Positions 55,023 to 64,000 of a stretch of DNA of 64,000 nt are shown here, one piece after another. The position numbers and the translations under genes were made by a program. Under the pieces are notes generated by a model. The model was given only the letters and a program-made list of their open reading frames with translations. It made no database searches and had not been told where the DNA came from. The stretch is from CAVQXR01 sp046330455 (lineage in GTDB: Bacteria > Actinomycetota > Thermoleophilia > Gaiellales > Gaiellaceae). The DNA lies in the NCBI GenBank assembly GCA_046330455.1, contig JAXLSU010000011.1, forward strand, positions 1-64,000, in the 5' to 3' direction. The first letter of the stretch is position 1; each line of letters starts with the position of its first letter.

Positions 55023-56570
55023 TTGCGGCAGCCCACCAATCGGGGCAGTCCCGGAGGCGATGATCGTTCGCCCGGCATCGCCGTGCTCGGTGCGGGCCCG
55101 GCCGGGCTGACCGCGGCGCACGTCCTCGCGCTGCGTGGGCGCTCGGGCGTCGTGTACGAGGCAGACGACGTCGTGGGCGGGATCGCCCGCACCGTCGAGT
55201 CCGACGGGTACCGGTTCGATCTCGGGGGCCACCGGTTCTTCACGAAGATCCGCCAGATCGAGCGCCTCTGGGAGGAGACGCTCGGGGACGAGTTCCTGAC
55301 GCGGCCCCGGCTCTCCCGCATCTACTACGAGGGCAAGTACTTCGCGTACCCGCTCGCTGCCCGCGACGTCGTCGCGCGGCTCGGGGTCGTCGAGTCCGCA
55401 CGCTGTGCCCTCTCGTACGCATGGAGCCGGCACCGGCGTCACGAGGAGCCCGAGACGTTCGAGGACTGGGTGACGGCCCGGTTCGGGAAGCGCCTCTACG
55501 ACGTCTTCTTCCGTTCCTACACCGAGAAGGTCTGGGGCATTCCCGGCTCCGAGATCCGCTCCGAATGGGCCGCTCAGCGAATCAAGAACTTCTCGCTCGG
55601 AGCCGTCCTCAAGGGCATCCTCGGCGTGAACGGCGACCACGTCACGACCCTGATCGAGGAGTTCCGCTACCCGAGGCTCGGCCCGGGTCAGATGTGGGAG
55701 CGGCTGAGCGAGCAGCTCGTGGAGCGGGGGATTCCCGTCGAGCTCGGGCACCGCTGCATCGCCGTTCGGCACGACGGGACACGCGTGCACGGCATCGTCG
55801 TCGCGGCCGGCGAAGCGGAGACGGAGCTCGAGGTCGACGCCGTGCTCTCGAGCATCCCGCTCGGCGAGCTCGTCCTGAGCCTCGACCCTGCACCGCCGCC
55901 GGCGGTGGCCGCTGCAGCCCGGGCGCTGCGGTACCGGTCGCTCTGCCTCGTCGCCCTGATGACGACAGAGGCGAGCCCGTTCCCGGACAACTGGATCTAC
56001 CTCCACGATCCCGGCATCCGCGCCGGGCGCGTCCAGAACTTCGGAGCGTGGAGCGAGGGAATGGTTCGCCCGGGAACGAGCTGTCTCGGGATCGAGTACT
56101 TCTGCTTCGAGGACGACGAGATCTGGCGGCTCCCCGAGGAGGAGGCGATCGAGCTCGCAAAGGCGGAGCTCGCCAGCATCGGCCTCATCGACCCGTCCCT
56201 GGTCATGCGCGGCGCCAAGGTCTGCGTCCCGAAGGCCTACCCGATGTACGACGCGACCTACCGCGAGAACGTCGACGTCGTCCGGGAGCACCTGCAGCGG
56301 TTCGAGAACCTGAAGACCTTCGGCCGCAACGGGCTCCACCGCTACAACAACCAGGACCACTCGATGTGGACGGCGATCCTCGCGACCCTCGAGCTGATCG
56401 ACGGGACGCCGCACGACGTCTGGTCGGTCAACACCGAGGCCGAGTACCACGAGGAAGGCGTCCTCGTCGACGCGCTCCTCGACCTCGGCCTCGAGCTCGA
56501 TTTCGCCTCCGGCGTGTCGGCGCTCGTGCCGCACCGCCCGGCCCCTGTGGGCCAGGTTCAGCCGACGTAG
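55023..56570 (+). CDS. UDP-galactopyranose-mutase-like FAD protein
   Basis: 515 residues; TTG 55023 is supported by GGAGGGGG ending 4 nt upstream and no better start. FAD-binding GAGPAGLTAAHVLALRG at ~23, then DDVVGGIARTVESDGYRFDL and GGHRFFT, as in UGM/protoporphyrinogen-oxidase relatives. YTEKVWGIPGSEI and NFSLGAVLKGI follow. The C-terminal GLHRYNNQDHSMWTAIL fits mutase-type flavoproteins used in surface-sugar synthesis. Divergent from the membrane GT gene (~46 bp gap) and ends overlapping the ABC ATPase gene convergently by 13 bp. Confidence 0.82.
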   Translation: MRQPTNRGSPGGDDRSPGIAVLGAGPAGLTAAHVLALRGRSGVVYEADDVVGGIARTVESDGYRFDLGGHRFFTKIRQIERLWEETLGDEFLTRPRLSRIYYEGKYFAYPLAARDVVARLGVVESARCALSYAWSRHRRHEEPETFEDWVTARFGKRLYDVFFRSYTEKVWGIPGSEIRSEWAAQRIKNFSLGAVLKGILGVNGDHVTTLIEEFRYPRLGPGQMWERLSEQLVERGIPVELGHRCIAVRHDGTRVHGIVVAAGEAETELEVDAVLSSIPLGELVLSLDPAPPPAVAAAARALRYRSLCLVALMTTEASPFPDNWIYLHDPGIRAGRVQNFGAWSEGMVRPGTSCLGIEYFCFEDDEIWRLPEEEAIELAKAELASIGLIDPSLVMRGAKVCVPKAYPMYDATYRENVDVVREHLQRFENLKTFGRNGLHRYNNQDHSMWTAILATLELIDGTPHDVWSVNTEAEYHEEGVLVDALLDLGLELDFASGVSALVPHRPAPVGQVQPT

Positions 56571-57271
56571 GCCCGCTGGACCTCGCGGAAGGGCCCGTCG
56601 GCCTCGATCTGGCCCTCCCCCATCAGCACGCCACGCTCGCACAACCGCTCGAGGATCGCATGGTCGTGCCCGGTCGCGATCACGATCCCTCCGGCCTCCC
56701 GCACCTCGAGCGCCCGCTGCTCGACGACCGCCCTGAACTCGTGGTCGAGAGCCTCGTGCACCTCGTCGAGGACGAGGATGGCGGGGCGGGCCTCGTCGGC
56801 GACGGCGAACCCGAGCCGCGCGCGCATCCCCTGCGAGTAGCTCGCGACGGGCCGTTCGAACGGCTCGCCGAGCCTGCTGCGCTCCTTGACGCTCTCGAGC
56901 GCCCGGCGCGACTCGGCCCGCGAGAGGCCCGCGAGCACCCCGAGCAGGGTCGCGTTCTCCCGGCCGGTCAGGGGCGCGAGCAGCCCGGCGTCGATCGAGA
57001 GCAGCGAGCCCACACGGCCGCGCACCTCGATCCGCCCCTCGTCGGGCGACAGCACGCCGGCGATCACCCGCAGCAGCGACGTCTTGCCGGAGCCGCTCGG
57101 GCCGAGCAGCGCGACGCCTTCCCCGGGCCCGATCGACAGCGAGAGGCCGCGAAGGCCCCAGGTCTCGACGCCCTTCCTGCGGAAGCGCGAGAGCGTCGGC
57201 GTGACGACCCGCCGATGGCGGTCGAACAGGAACCTGACACCGATGTCGCGGGCGACGACCGCGGGGCTCAC
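56558..57271 (-). CDS. Polysaccharide ABC transporter ATP-binding protein
   Basis: 237 residues from GTG 57271, overlapping the permease stop (GTGA). Walker A LLGPSGSGKTSLLRVIAGVL near residue 62, Q-loop-like segment, signature VASYSQGMRARLGFAVA, Walker B PAILVLDEVHEALD, and His-loop ATGHDHAILERL. The leading region (VVARDIGVRFLFDRHRRVV) is typical of O-antigen or teichoic-acid exporters (Wzt/TagH-like) but has no C-terminal carbohydrate-binding domain. Pairs with the ABC-2 permease. Confidence 0.88.
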   Translation of the reverse strand: MSPAVVARDIGVRFLFDRHRRVVTPTLSRFRRKGVETWGLRGLSLSIGPGEGVALLGPSGSGKTSLLRVIAGVLSPDEGRIEVRGRVGSLLSIDAGLLAPLTGRENATLLGVLAGLSRAESRRALESVKERSRLGEPFERPVASYSQGMRARLGFAVADEARPAILVLDEVHEALDHEFRAVVEQRALEVREAGGIVIATGHDHAILERLCERGVLMGEGQIEADGPFREVQRAYVG

Positions 57272-58110
57272 TCGACGACCTTCGCGAAGTGGTGGGCCTC
57301 GGAGCGGTACAGAGGGACGAAGCAGGCGAGCAGCACGACCGAGTAGGCGAGCGGGACGAGCAGCTCCCAGGGCGAAGGGGCCTGTCCGTACAACAGGACG
57401 TCGCGGTAGGCCTCGAACAGGCCCGTGAGCGGGTTCAGGCGCACGAGGGTGTTCGCCGTGCCCTCGATCGCCGAGAGCGCGACGAGACCGGGAGCGAGGA
57501 AGAACATCGCCCGGACGAAGCTGATGAAGAACACCCGGAGGTCGGGAAACCAGAGGCCGACGAGGGAGATCGGGTATGCGGCCCCGATCGAGAACAGGAT
57601 CGTCACCGCGATCACCACGGGCAGCCACAGGATCGCAAGGGTTGGCGCGATCGCGTACACCGCCATCATTAGCGCGAGCAGCAGCAGGCTGGCCGCGAAC
57701 GCGATCGTCTCGGTCAGCACCGAGGAGATCGGGATCAGTGACCGATCGAAGCTCATGTTCAGGAGGATCGAGCGACGCTGGTTCGCCGCCGTCAGCGCGT
57801 TGATGATCGAGCCCATGACGAGCTGGAACGGAACGACGGCGCAGGCGAGGCTGAGCCCGGTCGCCGAGCCGCCGCGGTCGAGAACGATCGAGACGAGCAG
57901 CAGGTAGACGCCGACGAGCGCGAACGGGTCGAGCAGCCACTTCACGAGTCTCCAGGCGCCGCGCCCGTACCGGGCCCTGAGATCGGCGATCGTGAGCGCG
58001 ACGAGAACGTCGGTCGCCCGCGACAGCCGCCCTCCGAGGCTGCGCTCGTCACCCTCCTCTGCGCTCGGGGCGAGGGTGGTGTCCTCGGCGCTGAGAACGC
58101 TGTTCCCCAT
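57268..58110 (-). CDS. ABC-2 type polysaccharide export permease
   Basis: 280 residues from ATG 58110. Six hydrophobic segments after a cytoplasmic N-terminus; GRGAWRLVKWLLDPFALVGV and NMSFDRSLIPISSVLTETIA are typical Wzm/TagG-like elements. Together with the ATPase it would export a lipid-linked glycan. Eight bases after the glycosyltransferase 2 stop. Confidence 0.88.
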   Translation of the reverse strand: MGNSVLSAEDTTLAPSAEEGDERSLGGRLSRATDVLVALTIADLRARYGRGAWRLVKWLLDPFALVGVYLLLVSIVLDRGGSATGLSLACAVVPFQLVMGSIINALTAANQRRSILLNMSFDRSLIPISSVLTETIAFAASLLLLALMMAVYAIAPTLAILWLPVVIAVTILFSIGAAYPISLVGLWFPDLRVFFISFVRAMFFLAPGLVALSAIEGTANTLVRLNPLTGLFEAYRDVLLYGQAPSPWELLVPLAYSVVLLACFVPLYRSEAHHFAKVVE

Positions 58111-58118
58111 GCCTTCTC

Positions 58119-59063
58119 TCAGTGTGGCGTCGAATCGGAGGACACGCTCGCCCCGGGGTCGGTCCCGTTACGCAGATGGGCGAGCACGCCGGCCGGAACG
58201 GCTGCGACGGCGACGAGGTGGTGGACGGCATGCAGCCCGACTCCGGCAGCTGCCTCGGCAGGGCCACGGCGACGGAGCAGGAGCCCGTAGAACGAACGGT
58301 TGAGCGCGACCAACGCCAGCGCCGACCCCACGGCGAGCGGCGGCCGGCGCGTTCCGACGCCGAGCGCGACACCGAGACAGGCCAGCGCGCTCAGGCGGTG
58401 TCGCCACCCCAGGTTCAGCGCCGACGAGCCGCGACCCCGGCGGAGCAGGAGCTCGACCCACGGGACGCCGCGGCGCGCGAAGTCGGTCCGGATCATGTCG
58501 GCCAGCGTCCACGTCTTCAGGTGCGTCCCGAGGATCCGCGGATCGAGCACGATGCGCGCGCCGGACCCGGAGAGGCGCATCCCGAGCTCCACGTCCTCGA
58601 TCGACGGCCGGTCATAGCGGTCTGCGTCGAAGCCCCCCGCGCGCAGGAACACCTCGCGGCGGATCGCCCCGACCCCTGCCCAGAACGTCGTCGCCGGGCC
58701 CGCCGCCTCCTGGTGCACGTGGTGGTGGAGGAGGTTGCGGAACGCCGAGACGACGCCCTCCGCGGTCGGGCCGTCGTCGTAGGACCCGAAGACGGCGGCA
58801 AGCTCGCGATCGGCCTCGAAGGCGAAGCGCAGGCGCCGGAACACGTCGTCGTGCACGACCACGTCGGCGTCGACGAAGACGAGGATCTCACCCGCCGCGC
58901 TCCACGCGCCGGCGTTACGGGCACGGGCCGGTCCGGCGCCGGCTGGACCGTCGACGACGATCAGCTCCTCCGGTGCGTCGTCGGCCGCACGGATCGCAGC
59001 AAGACACGCGGGAAGAGTGCTCGGCCGGTTCGTCGCCGGGACGACTACCGTCAGGCTGGGCAC
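58119..59063 (-). CDS. Family 2 glycosyltransferase
   Basis: 314 residues from GTG 59063. TVVVPATNRPSTLPACLAAI, LIVVDGPAG, GPARARNAGAWSAAGEILVF with VDADVVVHDDVF (DxD), GAIRREVFLRAGGFD and IEDVELGMRLSGSG. It has C-terminal hydrophobic helices (LVALNRSFYGLLL). Likely builds the glycan exported by the adjacent ABC-2 pair. On the same strand as both flanking genes. Confidence 0.87.
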   Translation of the reverse strand: MPSLTVVVPATNRPSTLPACLAAIRAADDAPEELIVVDGPAGAGPARARNAGAWSAAGEILVFVDADVVVHDDVFRRLRFAFEADRELAAVFGSYDDGPTAEGVVSAFRNLLHHHVHQEAAGPATTFWAGVGAIRREVFLRAGGFDADRYDRPSIEDVELGMRLSGSGARIVLDPRILGTHLKTWTLADMIRTDFARRGVPWVELLLRRGRGSSALNLGWRHRLSALACLGVALGVGTRRPPLAVGSALALVALNRSFYGLLLRRRGPAEAAAGVGLHAVHHLVAVAAVPAGVLAHLRNGTDPGASVSSDSTPH

Positions 59064-59114
59064 AGTTCTGATTGTAGGGAGCTACGGAACGATCGCTCGC
59101 ACGCCGCGCCGGGC

Positions 59115-60419
59115 TCAGGGCTCGACGACCCCGCGCGAGCCCGGTGCCACGTCCACGAGCTGCGGGGCGGTCCGGTCGGACAGCGGCCGGATCATGAGCC
59201 AGCCGAGCATGGCGGCGACGGCGAGGCCGGCGAGCGCGACCCTGCTCGCGTCGAGCGCGCTCAGCCACCCCGTCCGGTCGTACAGGAGCCACACCGTCCC
59301 GCTCCAGATCACGAGCGGGCCGAGCGCCGAGGCAACGCGGCTCGCGAGGTTGAAGAAGCCGAAGAACTGGCCGCGAAGCTCGGGCGGTGTCAGGATCAGC
59401 ATGAACACCCTGTCGGCGGTCCAGACGAACCCGAGCGCGACCCCTGCGACGGGGCTCGTCACGTAGAGCGTCCAGCCCTCGCCGGTGACGGCGGTCAGCA
59501 GCACGCAGACGGCGAACACCGGGAGGACGGCGACGAGCGGGCGGCGAGGGCCGAACCGCTCGACGAGAGGCCCTGCCGCGAGCGCCCCGAGCGCCGCCGT
59601 GACGACGCCGATGCCGATGACGACGTTCTTGTCCCCCTCCGAGAAGCCCCCGAGGCGGGTCATGTACACGGCGAGGAACGCGGTCAGGGTCGCGATCGCG
59701 TCCGAGTACAGGAATCGCCCGGCCAGGAACTGGAACGCGCTCCGATGCCGGTGCACGGCCCACAGGCTGCGACCCACCTCGGCAAACGCTCGGCGCACCG
59801 AGACCGCGTCGCGGGCTCCGACTCCGTGGCCGGCGTCCCGGACGAACAGGAAGGCCGGGAGCGCGAAGACGACGAACAGGATCGCCGCAGGGATGAACGC
59901 TCGCTGCTTGTCACCGTCGCCGACGATGAGCTGCGCGACGACGACGAGCCCGAAGATCACCCCGACGAAGCCGAGGGAGACCGCGAGCCCCGAGACGCGC
60001 CCGCGCGACTCGAGCGGTGCAACGTCGGCGAGCAGCGGGTCGTACTGCGCGAACGCGAGCTGGCCGAACAGCGCCGCGAGGCCCCCGGCGACGAGCAGCC
60101 CGAGCACCGAGCCGTCGGACGGCAGCAGGCCGAGCACGACCGCAGCGGCCGACGCGGCGACGGTGAACGCGACGAGGAACGGCTTACGGCGACCGAGCTG
60201 GTCGGCCAGCGTGCCCGCGAGCGGCATCGCGACGAGCACGAGCAGGACGACGACGAACTGGGTGACGCTGAGATACCAGTCGGGCCGATCGAGGTCGTTG
60301 ATGATCCACGTCGGCAGGAACCGGATCAGGAGCAGGAACGAGAACGTCGAGTAGGCGAGGTCGTACAGCGCCCACGAGACCGGCGCCCGCTGCCACTGCG
60401 AGAAGGGCGGCTGCTCCAC
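59115..60419 (-). CDS. MFS transporter of the UMF1/Atg22-like type
   Basis: 434 residues from GTG 60419, about 12 membrane segments. The opening PVSWALYDLAYSTFSFLLLI, the loop GTLADQLGRRKPFLV and the second-half RFLYSDAIATLTAFLAVYM fit the UMF1 family. Substrate unknown; the Atg22-like members move amino acids. It could be the head of the glycan export group (52 bp ahead of the glycosyltransferase) or independent. Confidence 0.82.
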   Translation of the reverse strand: MEQPPFSQWQRAPVSWALYDLAYSTFSFLLLIRFLPTWIINDLDRPDWYLSVTQFVVVLLVLVAMPLAGTLADQLGRRKPFLVAFTVAASAAAVVLGLLPSDGSVLGLLVAGGLAALFGQLAFAQYDPLLADVAPLESRGRVSGLAVSLGFVGVIFGLVVVAQLIVGDGDKQRAFIPAAILFVVFALPAFLFVRDAGHGVGARDAVSVRRAFAEVGRSLWAVHRHRSAFQFLAGRFLYSDAIATLTAFLAVYMTRLGGFSEGDKNVVIGIGVVTAALGALAAGPLVERFGPRRPLVAVLPVFAVCVLLTAVTGEGWTLYVTSPVAGVALGFVWTADRVFMLILTPPELRGQFFGFFNLASRVASALGPLVIWSGTVWLLYDRTGWLSALDASRVALAGLAVAAMLGWLMIRPLSDRTAPQLVDVAPGSRGVVEP

Positions 60420-60465
60420 GACCTCAGCCTAGTGAGGCCCGGTGCGGCCGTCCGGCCGCTGCCGC

Positions 60466-60675
60466 TCAGCCCGCGACCGAGACGACGTCCGCTGCCTCGG
60501 GCCCCTTGTTGCCCTGGCGGACCTCGAACTCGACCCGCGAGCCCTCGTTCAGGGTCCGAAAGCCCTCACCCGCGATCGCGCTGAAGTGCACGAAGACGTC
60601 CTTGCTCCCGTCGTCCGGGGCGATGAATCCGTAGCCCTTCTCGTCGTTGAACCACTTCACGGTGCCGGTTGCCAC
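60466..60675 (-). CDS. Cold-shock protein (CspA-like)
   Basis: 69 residues from GTG 60675, with GAAGGAG about 7-13 nt upstream. Classic single CSD: GTVKWFNDEKGYGFIAPDDG with RNP1 (KGYGFI), VFVHFSAIA with RNP2, and ending ADVVSVAG. It binds RNA and ssDNA as a chaperone. The long upstream region (to ~60760) probably holds its promoter and cold-responsive leader, though no cold-box could be picked out. Confidence 0.93.
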   Translation of the reverse strand: MATGTVKWFNDEKGYGFIAPDDGSKDVFVHFSAIAGEGFRTLNEGSRVEFEVRQGNKGPEAADVVSVAG

Positions 60676-61135
60676 GAGCGATCTCCTTCCGCGAGTTCCG
60701 TGCCACGAGGTAGGGAGAGTGCCGAGCACCACCGAACCGCGCGCCCCGAACGAACGCGGCGAGTGTACCGGAGCGGCGGACGGGACGCGGCGCGCGGGTG
60801 GCCCTGGCGGGCCGCCCGCGGTGTCTCCGAACCTTCGCGGACGAGGCAGGCCCGGCCGGGCTGTGGGGGCCGGGCCTCATCCGGCCCCCGGACCGCGGCC
60901 CGCTGCGCGGCCACGTGACCGCCGGGCCCAGCCCGGCCCCTGCAGGACACTTGTTCTCATCCGTGGGCGTTCCGGACGGGCCGGATGTCGTCGGAGATCA
61001 CCCTGCAGGACCCTTGTAGGGGCCGGATCTCATCCGGCCCTCGGACCACCTGCCGCTGCGCGGCCCCTTCGGAAGACCGTGACCGCCGGCCTACGCCCGG
61101 CTTCTACGCGGGTCCGGCCCGGCCGAGCCGGGCCG
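60676..61135. repeat. 460-bp gene-free region with two palindromic repeats
   Basis: No coding support on either strand. Palindromes of the window-wide family occur at 60865-60890 (GGGGGCCGGGCCTCATCCGG) and 61016-61040 (GTAGGGGCCGGATCTCATCC). Around them a CCGCTGCGCGGCC segment recurs at 60899 and 61050, so a ~150-bp unit appears duplicated. The second lies about 95 nt past the sucA stop. Confidence 0.7.
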
Positions 61136-64000
61136 TCAGCCGCGGAGGCCGAGGGCTGCCCGCACGAACCGATCCTGCTCCACGAGATGGGCCGTGGGGT
61201 ACGCCTCGCTCGTGCTCGCCCGCCACGGTCTACCCGCGTACGAGAGCGCGACGCCCTCCGGCAGCGACTCCTCGAGACGATGACGGATCGAGCGGTACGG
61301 GCCCATGTTCTGGGGCTCCTCCTGGACCCAGACGAGCTCCTCGAGCGCAGGGTAGGACCGCATGAGCTCGATGAACGCCGGGACGGGGAACGGGTACAGC
61401 TGGTCGAGCCGCGCGACCGCGAGATCGGGGCTCTCCGCGTAGCTCGGGTGCCCGACGACGTCGTAGTACACCTTGCCCGAGCAGAGCAGCAGCCGGCGGA
61501 CGCGGACGCGCTCGTCCGGCGTCACGTTCGGGTCGTCGAACACCGGCCGGAACGAGCCGCTCGTCAGCTCCTCGAGGTGGGACGTCGCCTGCCTGAGGCG
61601 CAGGAGGCTCTTCGGCGTGAAGATCACGAGCGGCCGCGGCGTCGAGCCGTGGGCCTGGAGACGCAGCAGGTGGAAGTACTGGGCGGGTGTGGAGCAGTTC
61701 GCGATCCGGATATTTCCCTGGGCGGCGAGCTGCAGGAAGCGCTCCACCCGTGCGCTCGAGTGCTCGGGGCCGTTGCCCTCGTACCCGTGCGGCAGGAGCA
61801 GCACGAGCCGTGACGTCTGCTCCCACTTCGTGAACCCCGAGACGATGAACTGGTCGATCACGACCTGCGCGTTGTTCACGAAGTCCCCGAACTGGGCCTC
61901 CCAGAGCACGAGCCCGTTCGGCACCGCCACCGAATAGCCGTACTCGAAGCCGAGCGCGGCGAACTCCGACAGCGGGGAGTTGTGAACCTCGAACGACGCA
62001 CGGGCCTCGCGGACGTGGTGGATCGGCGTGTACCGGGCACCCGTGGCGAAGTCGTGCAGCACGAGGTGGCGGTGCGAGAACGTGCCCCGCTCCGAGTCCT
62101 GGCCCGTGAGCCGGACCGGGATCCCCTCGGTCAGGAGGCTCGCGAAGGCCAGCTGCTCGGCCTGGCCCCAGTCGATCCCGCCCTCAGGGCCGAGCGTCTC
62201 CCGCCGCCGCCCGAGCTGGCGCGCGAGCTTCGGGTGGACGGTGAAGCCCTCCGGAACCACGAGCAGCTGCTCGTTCAGGTCGCGCAGGACGTCCTCGGTG
62301 ACCGAGGTGACCGGAACTCCGCGGTGGCTGCGCTCACGCCGCCCGTGGCCGTTCGTCGATGCGGCGAGCTCCGCCTTCAACGCCTCGTGGGAGGCCTTCA
62401 GCCGGTGCTCGACCTCGCCGATCAGACGGTCGACCTCGCCCTCGGCCAGCACGCCCTCACGGGTCAGGAGCTCGGCGTACACGTCTCGCACGGTCGGATG
62501 ACCCTGGATCGCCCGCGCCATCAGGGGTTGGGTGTAGGCCGGCTCGTCCTGCTCGTTGTGGCCGAATCGCCGGTACCCGACGAGATCGACGACGACGTCG
62601 TGGTGGAAGCGGGCGCGGAACGCCATGGCCAGCCTGATCGCCGACAGGGCGGCCTCGGGATCGTCCGCATTGACGTGAACGATCGGGCAGTCGTAGCCCT
62701 TCGCGAGGTCGCTCGAGTATCGCGTCGAGCGGCTGTCGCCCGGATCGGTCGTGAAGCCGACCTGGTTGTTCGCCACGACGTGCAGCGTCCCGCCCGTCGT
62801 GTAGCCGGGAACGCCCTGCAGGTTGAGGGTCTCGGCGACGACGCCCTGACCCGGGAACGCAGCGTCGCCGTGGATCAGGATCGCAAACGCCGAGTCGGGA
62901 TCGTGCTCGCCCGTCGGCGTGGCGTGATGGGTCTGTGCGGCGCGGGTGCTCCCCTCGACGACGGGATCGACGGCCTCGAGGTGGCTCGGGTTCGACGCCA
63001 GCTCGAGCGCCACGTCCCCGGCAGCCGTCGAGCGCGTTCCCTGCGCGCCCAGGTGGTACTTCACATCGCCCGTGCCCTCCTCGGTGTCTCCGGTCACGGC
63101 CTCGAGCACCCGCTCGCCCTCGAACTCGCGCAGGATTCGCTCGTACGGACGCCCCAGGACGTGCGCGAGGACGTTCAGCCGGCCGCGGTGGGCCATGCCG
63201 ATCACGACTTTCCGCGCGCCCGTGGCCGCCGCGAGCTCGATCGTCTCGTCGAGCATCGGGACGAGCACGTCGAGGCCCTCGATCGAGAACTGCTTCTGGC
63301 CGATGAACGTCCGCCGCAGGTAGTGCTCGAAGCCCTCGACCTCGGCGAGGCGGCCGAGCAGCGACCGCCGCTCCTCCACCGGAAGCTCCGTGCGAAACGT
63401 CCAGGACTCGATCGCCTGACGTAGCCAGACGCGCTGCTCGTGGCTTCCGATGTGCTCGAGCTCGTACGCGATCGTGCTGCAGTAGGTGGCGCGCAGCCGC
63501 GGCAGCGCCTCCGCGAGCGTCTCACCGGCGACGGCGACGCGGAGGACCGAGGCCGGGATCCGACGCTGGAGGTCGGGCGTCAGCGACGGCTGGAGGTTCT
63601 CGGGCTCGAGCGCCGGGTCACCGACCGGCTCCGAGCCGAGCGGATCGAGTCGGGCGGCGAGGTGCCCGTGCATCCGGTAGGCCTTGACGAGCGCCATGGC
63701 GGCAGCGACCGCCGCGAGCAGCTCCTGCGGAACGGGCTCCGTCGCTGCGGGCGCCGGCGCGGGAGGCGCGACCGGTCGAGGCGCCGCGGCGGGAGGAACG
63801 ACGGCCGGCACTCCGGGTGGCGCCGCGGCCGCAAGCCCGGGGACGATGCGCAGGAGCTGCTCGACTGCCGGGTGTCCCGACAGGACCCCGTTCGCCCCGT
63901 GCTCGAACAGCTCTCGCCAGGCCGGGTCGACCGACTCGGGCGAGACGAGGTACTGGTCGAGAAGGTCCCGGACATAGCCGAGATTCAGACCGTCGACGTG
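61136..64000 (-). CDS. sucA: 2-oxoglutarate dehydrogenase E1 (sucA/kgd-like), 5' end outside the window
   Basis: The frame is open from 64000 down to TGA 61136. The visible N-terminus (NLGYVRDLLDQYLVSPESVD) is the E1 leader, followed by a Pro/Ala linker and the catalytic part. Key motifs: GMAHRGRLNVLAHVLGRPY, NPSHLEAVDPVVEG, HGDAAFPGQGVVAETLNL, TTGGTLHVVANNQVGFTTDP (TPP/Mg region), RRFGHNEQDEPAYTQPLM, and the tail LVWVQEEPQNMGPYRSI. ~955 residues in view. No E2 acyltransferase domain is seen, so whether it is a Kgd-type fusion depends on sequence beyond the edge. TCA-cycle enzyme, cytoplasmic. Confidence 0.92.
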   Translation of the reverse strand, partial: HVDGLNLGYVRDLLDQYLVSPESVDPAWRELFEHGANGVLSGHPAVEQLLRIVPGLAAAAPPGVPAVVPPAAAPRPVAPPAPAPAATEPVPQELLAAVAAAMALVKAYRMHGHLAARLDPLGSEPVGDPALEPENLQPSLTPDLQRRIPASVLRVAVAGETLAEALPRLRATYCSTIAYELEHIGSHEQRVWLRQAIESWTFRTELPVEERRSLLGRLAEVEGFEHYLRRTFIGQKQFSIEGLDVLVPMLDETIELAAATGARKVVIGMAHRGRLNVLAHVLGRPYERILREFEGERVLEAVTGDTEEGTGDVKYHLGAQGTRSTAAGDVALELASNPSHLEAVDPVVEGSTRAAQTHHATPTGEHDPDSAFAILIHGDAAFPGQGVVAETLNLQGVPGYTTGGTLHVVANNQVGFTTDPGDSRSTRYSSDLAKGYDCPIVHVNADDPEAALSAIRLAMAFRARFHHDVVVDLVGYRRFGHNEQDEPAYTQPLMARAIQGHPTVRDVYAELLTREGVLAEGEVDRLIGEVEHRLKASHEALKAELAASTNGHGRRERSHRGVPVTSVTEDVLRDLNEQLLVVPEGFTVHPKLARQLGRRRETLGPEGGIDWGQAEQLAFASLLTEGIPVRLTGQDSERGTFSHRHLVLHDFATGARYTPIHHVREARASFEVHNSPLSEFAALGFEYGYSVAVPNGLVLWEAQFGDFVNNAQVVIDQFIVSGFTKWEQTSRLVLLLPHGYEGNGPEHSSARVERFLQLAAQGNIRIANCSTPAQYFHLLRLQAHGSTPRPLVIFTPKSLLRLRQATSHLEELTSGSFRPVFDDPNVTPDERVRVRRLLLCSGKVYYDVVGHPSYAESPDLAVARLDQLYPFPVPAFIELMRSYPALEELVWVQEEPQNMGPYRSIRHRLEESLPEGVALSYAGRPWRASTSEAYPTAHLVEQDRFVRAALGLRG

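Overview
This is a very GC-rich window with dense, short-gapped genes, frequent GTG starts and many stop/start overlaps of the ATGA or GTGA type. The gene content (a cyclic-nucleotide-binding histidine kinase coupled to a response-regulator/thioredoxin-reductase fusion, an E1-type 2-oxoglutarate dehydrogenase, CapK-type ligases, CspA-like protein, DUF1508) fits a high-GC actinobacterium. Thermoleophilia-like is my best guess, but the sequence alone does not prove it.

From 0 to 34 kb the window is an accessory, defence-rich island. In order it holds: an ATPase with a DUF234 nuclease tail and repeated operator boxes; a NucS-like nuclease; an AddB/AddA-like helicase-nuclease pair, both frame-disrupted; a small-basic-protein/XRE-ImmA/PIN-like toxin module; and a large minus-strand operon related to class 1 DISARM (zinc ribbon, DEAD/DUF1998 helicase, SNF2 helicase, N6-adenine methylase). 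An IS3-type element and an adjacent deletion cut off the 3' end of that operon. A VWA protein and a disrupted XRE regulator follow, then a disrupted NrtR-like Nudix gene, a three-gene cassette ending in a Fic/Doc protein, a SIR2 protein, a DNase I-fold hydrolase, a HIRAN protein, a coiled-coil nuclease-like protein and a VapBC pair.

From 33 to 45 kb there is a mixed region: signal peptidase II, tRNA-Arg(CCT), further VapBC genes, a quinone-oxidoreductase-like MDR protein whose frame has lost its normal stop, the redox/cAMP-type signalling pair, a TerC remnant, small stress-type proteins, a secreted HExxH protein with RTX repeats, and an L,D-transpeptidase.

From 45 to 60.5 kb lies a cell-surface glycan cluster. 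It has two glycosyltransferase/ABC-2 export groups and a tightly coupled minus-strand operon with three tandem CapK/PaaK-like ligases, an oxidoreductase, an alkaline-phosphatase-fold enzyme and glycosyltransferases. A UDP-galactopyranose-mutase-like flavoprotein sits between them. A cold-shock gene and the 5'-truncated sucA-like gene close the window.

Two features run across the whole window. One is a family of short palindromes with the core GGGCCGGATGAGATCCGGCC, always between genes and often just after stop codons. The other is a set of apparent frameshifts, many at G/C runs, that breaks at least ten otherwise recognisable genes. I cannot tell sequencing indels from true decay without reads.
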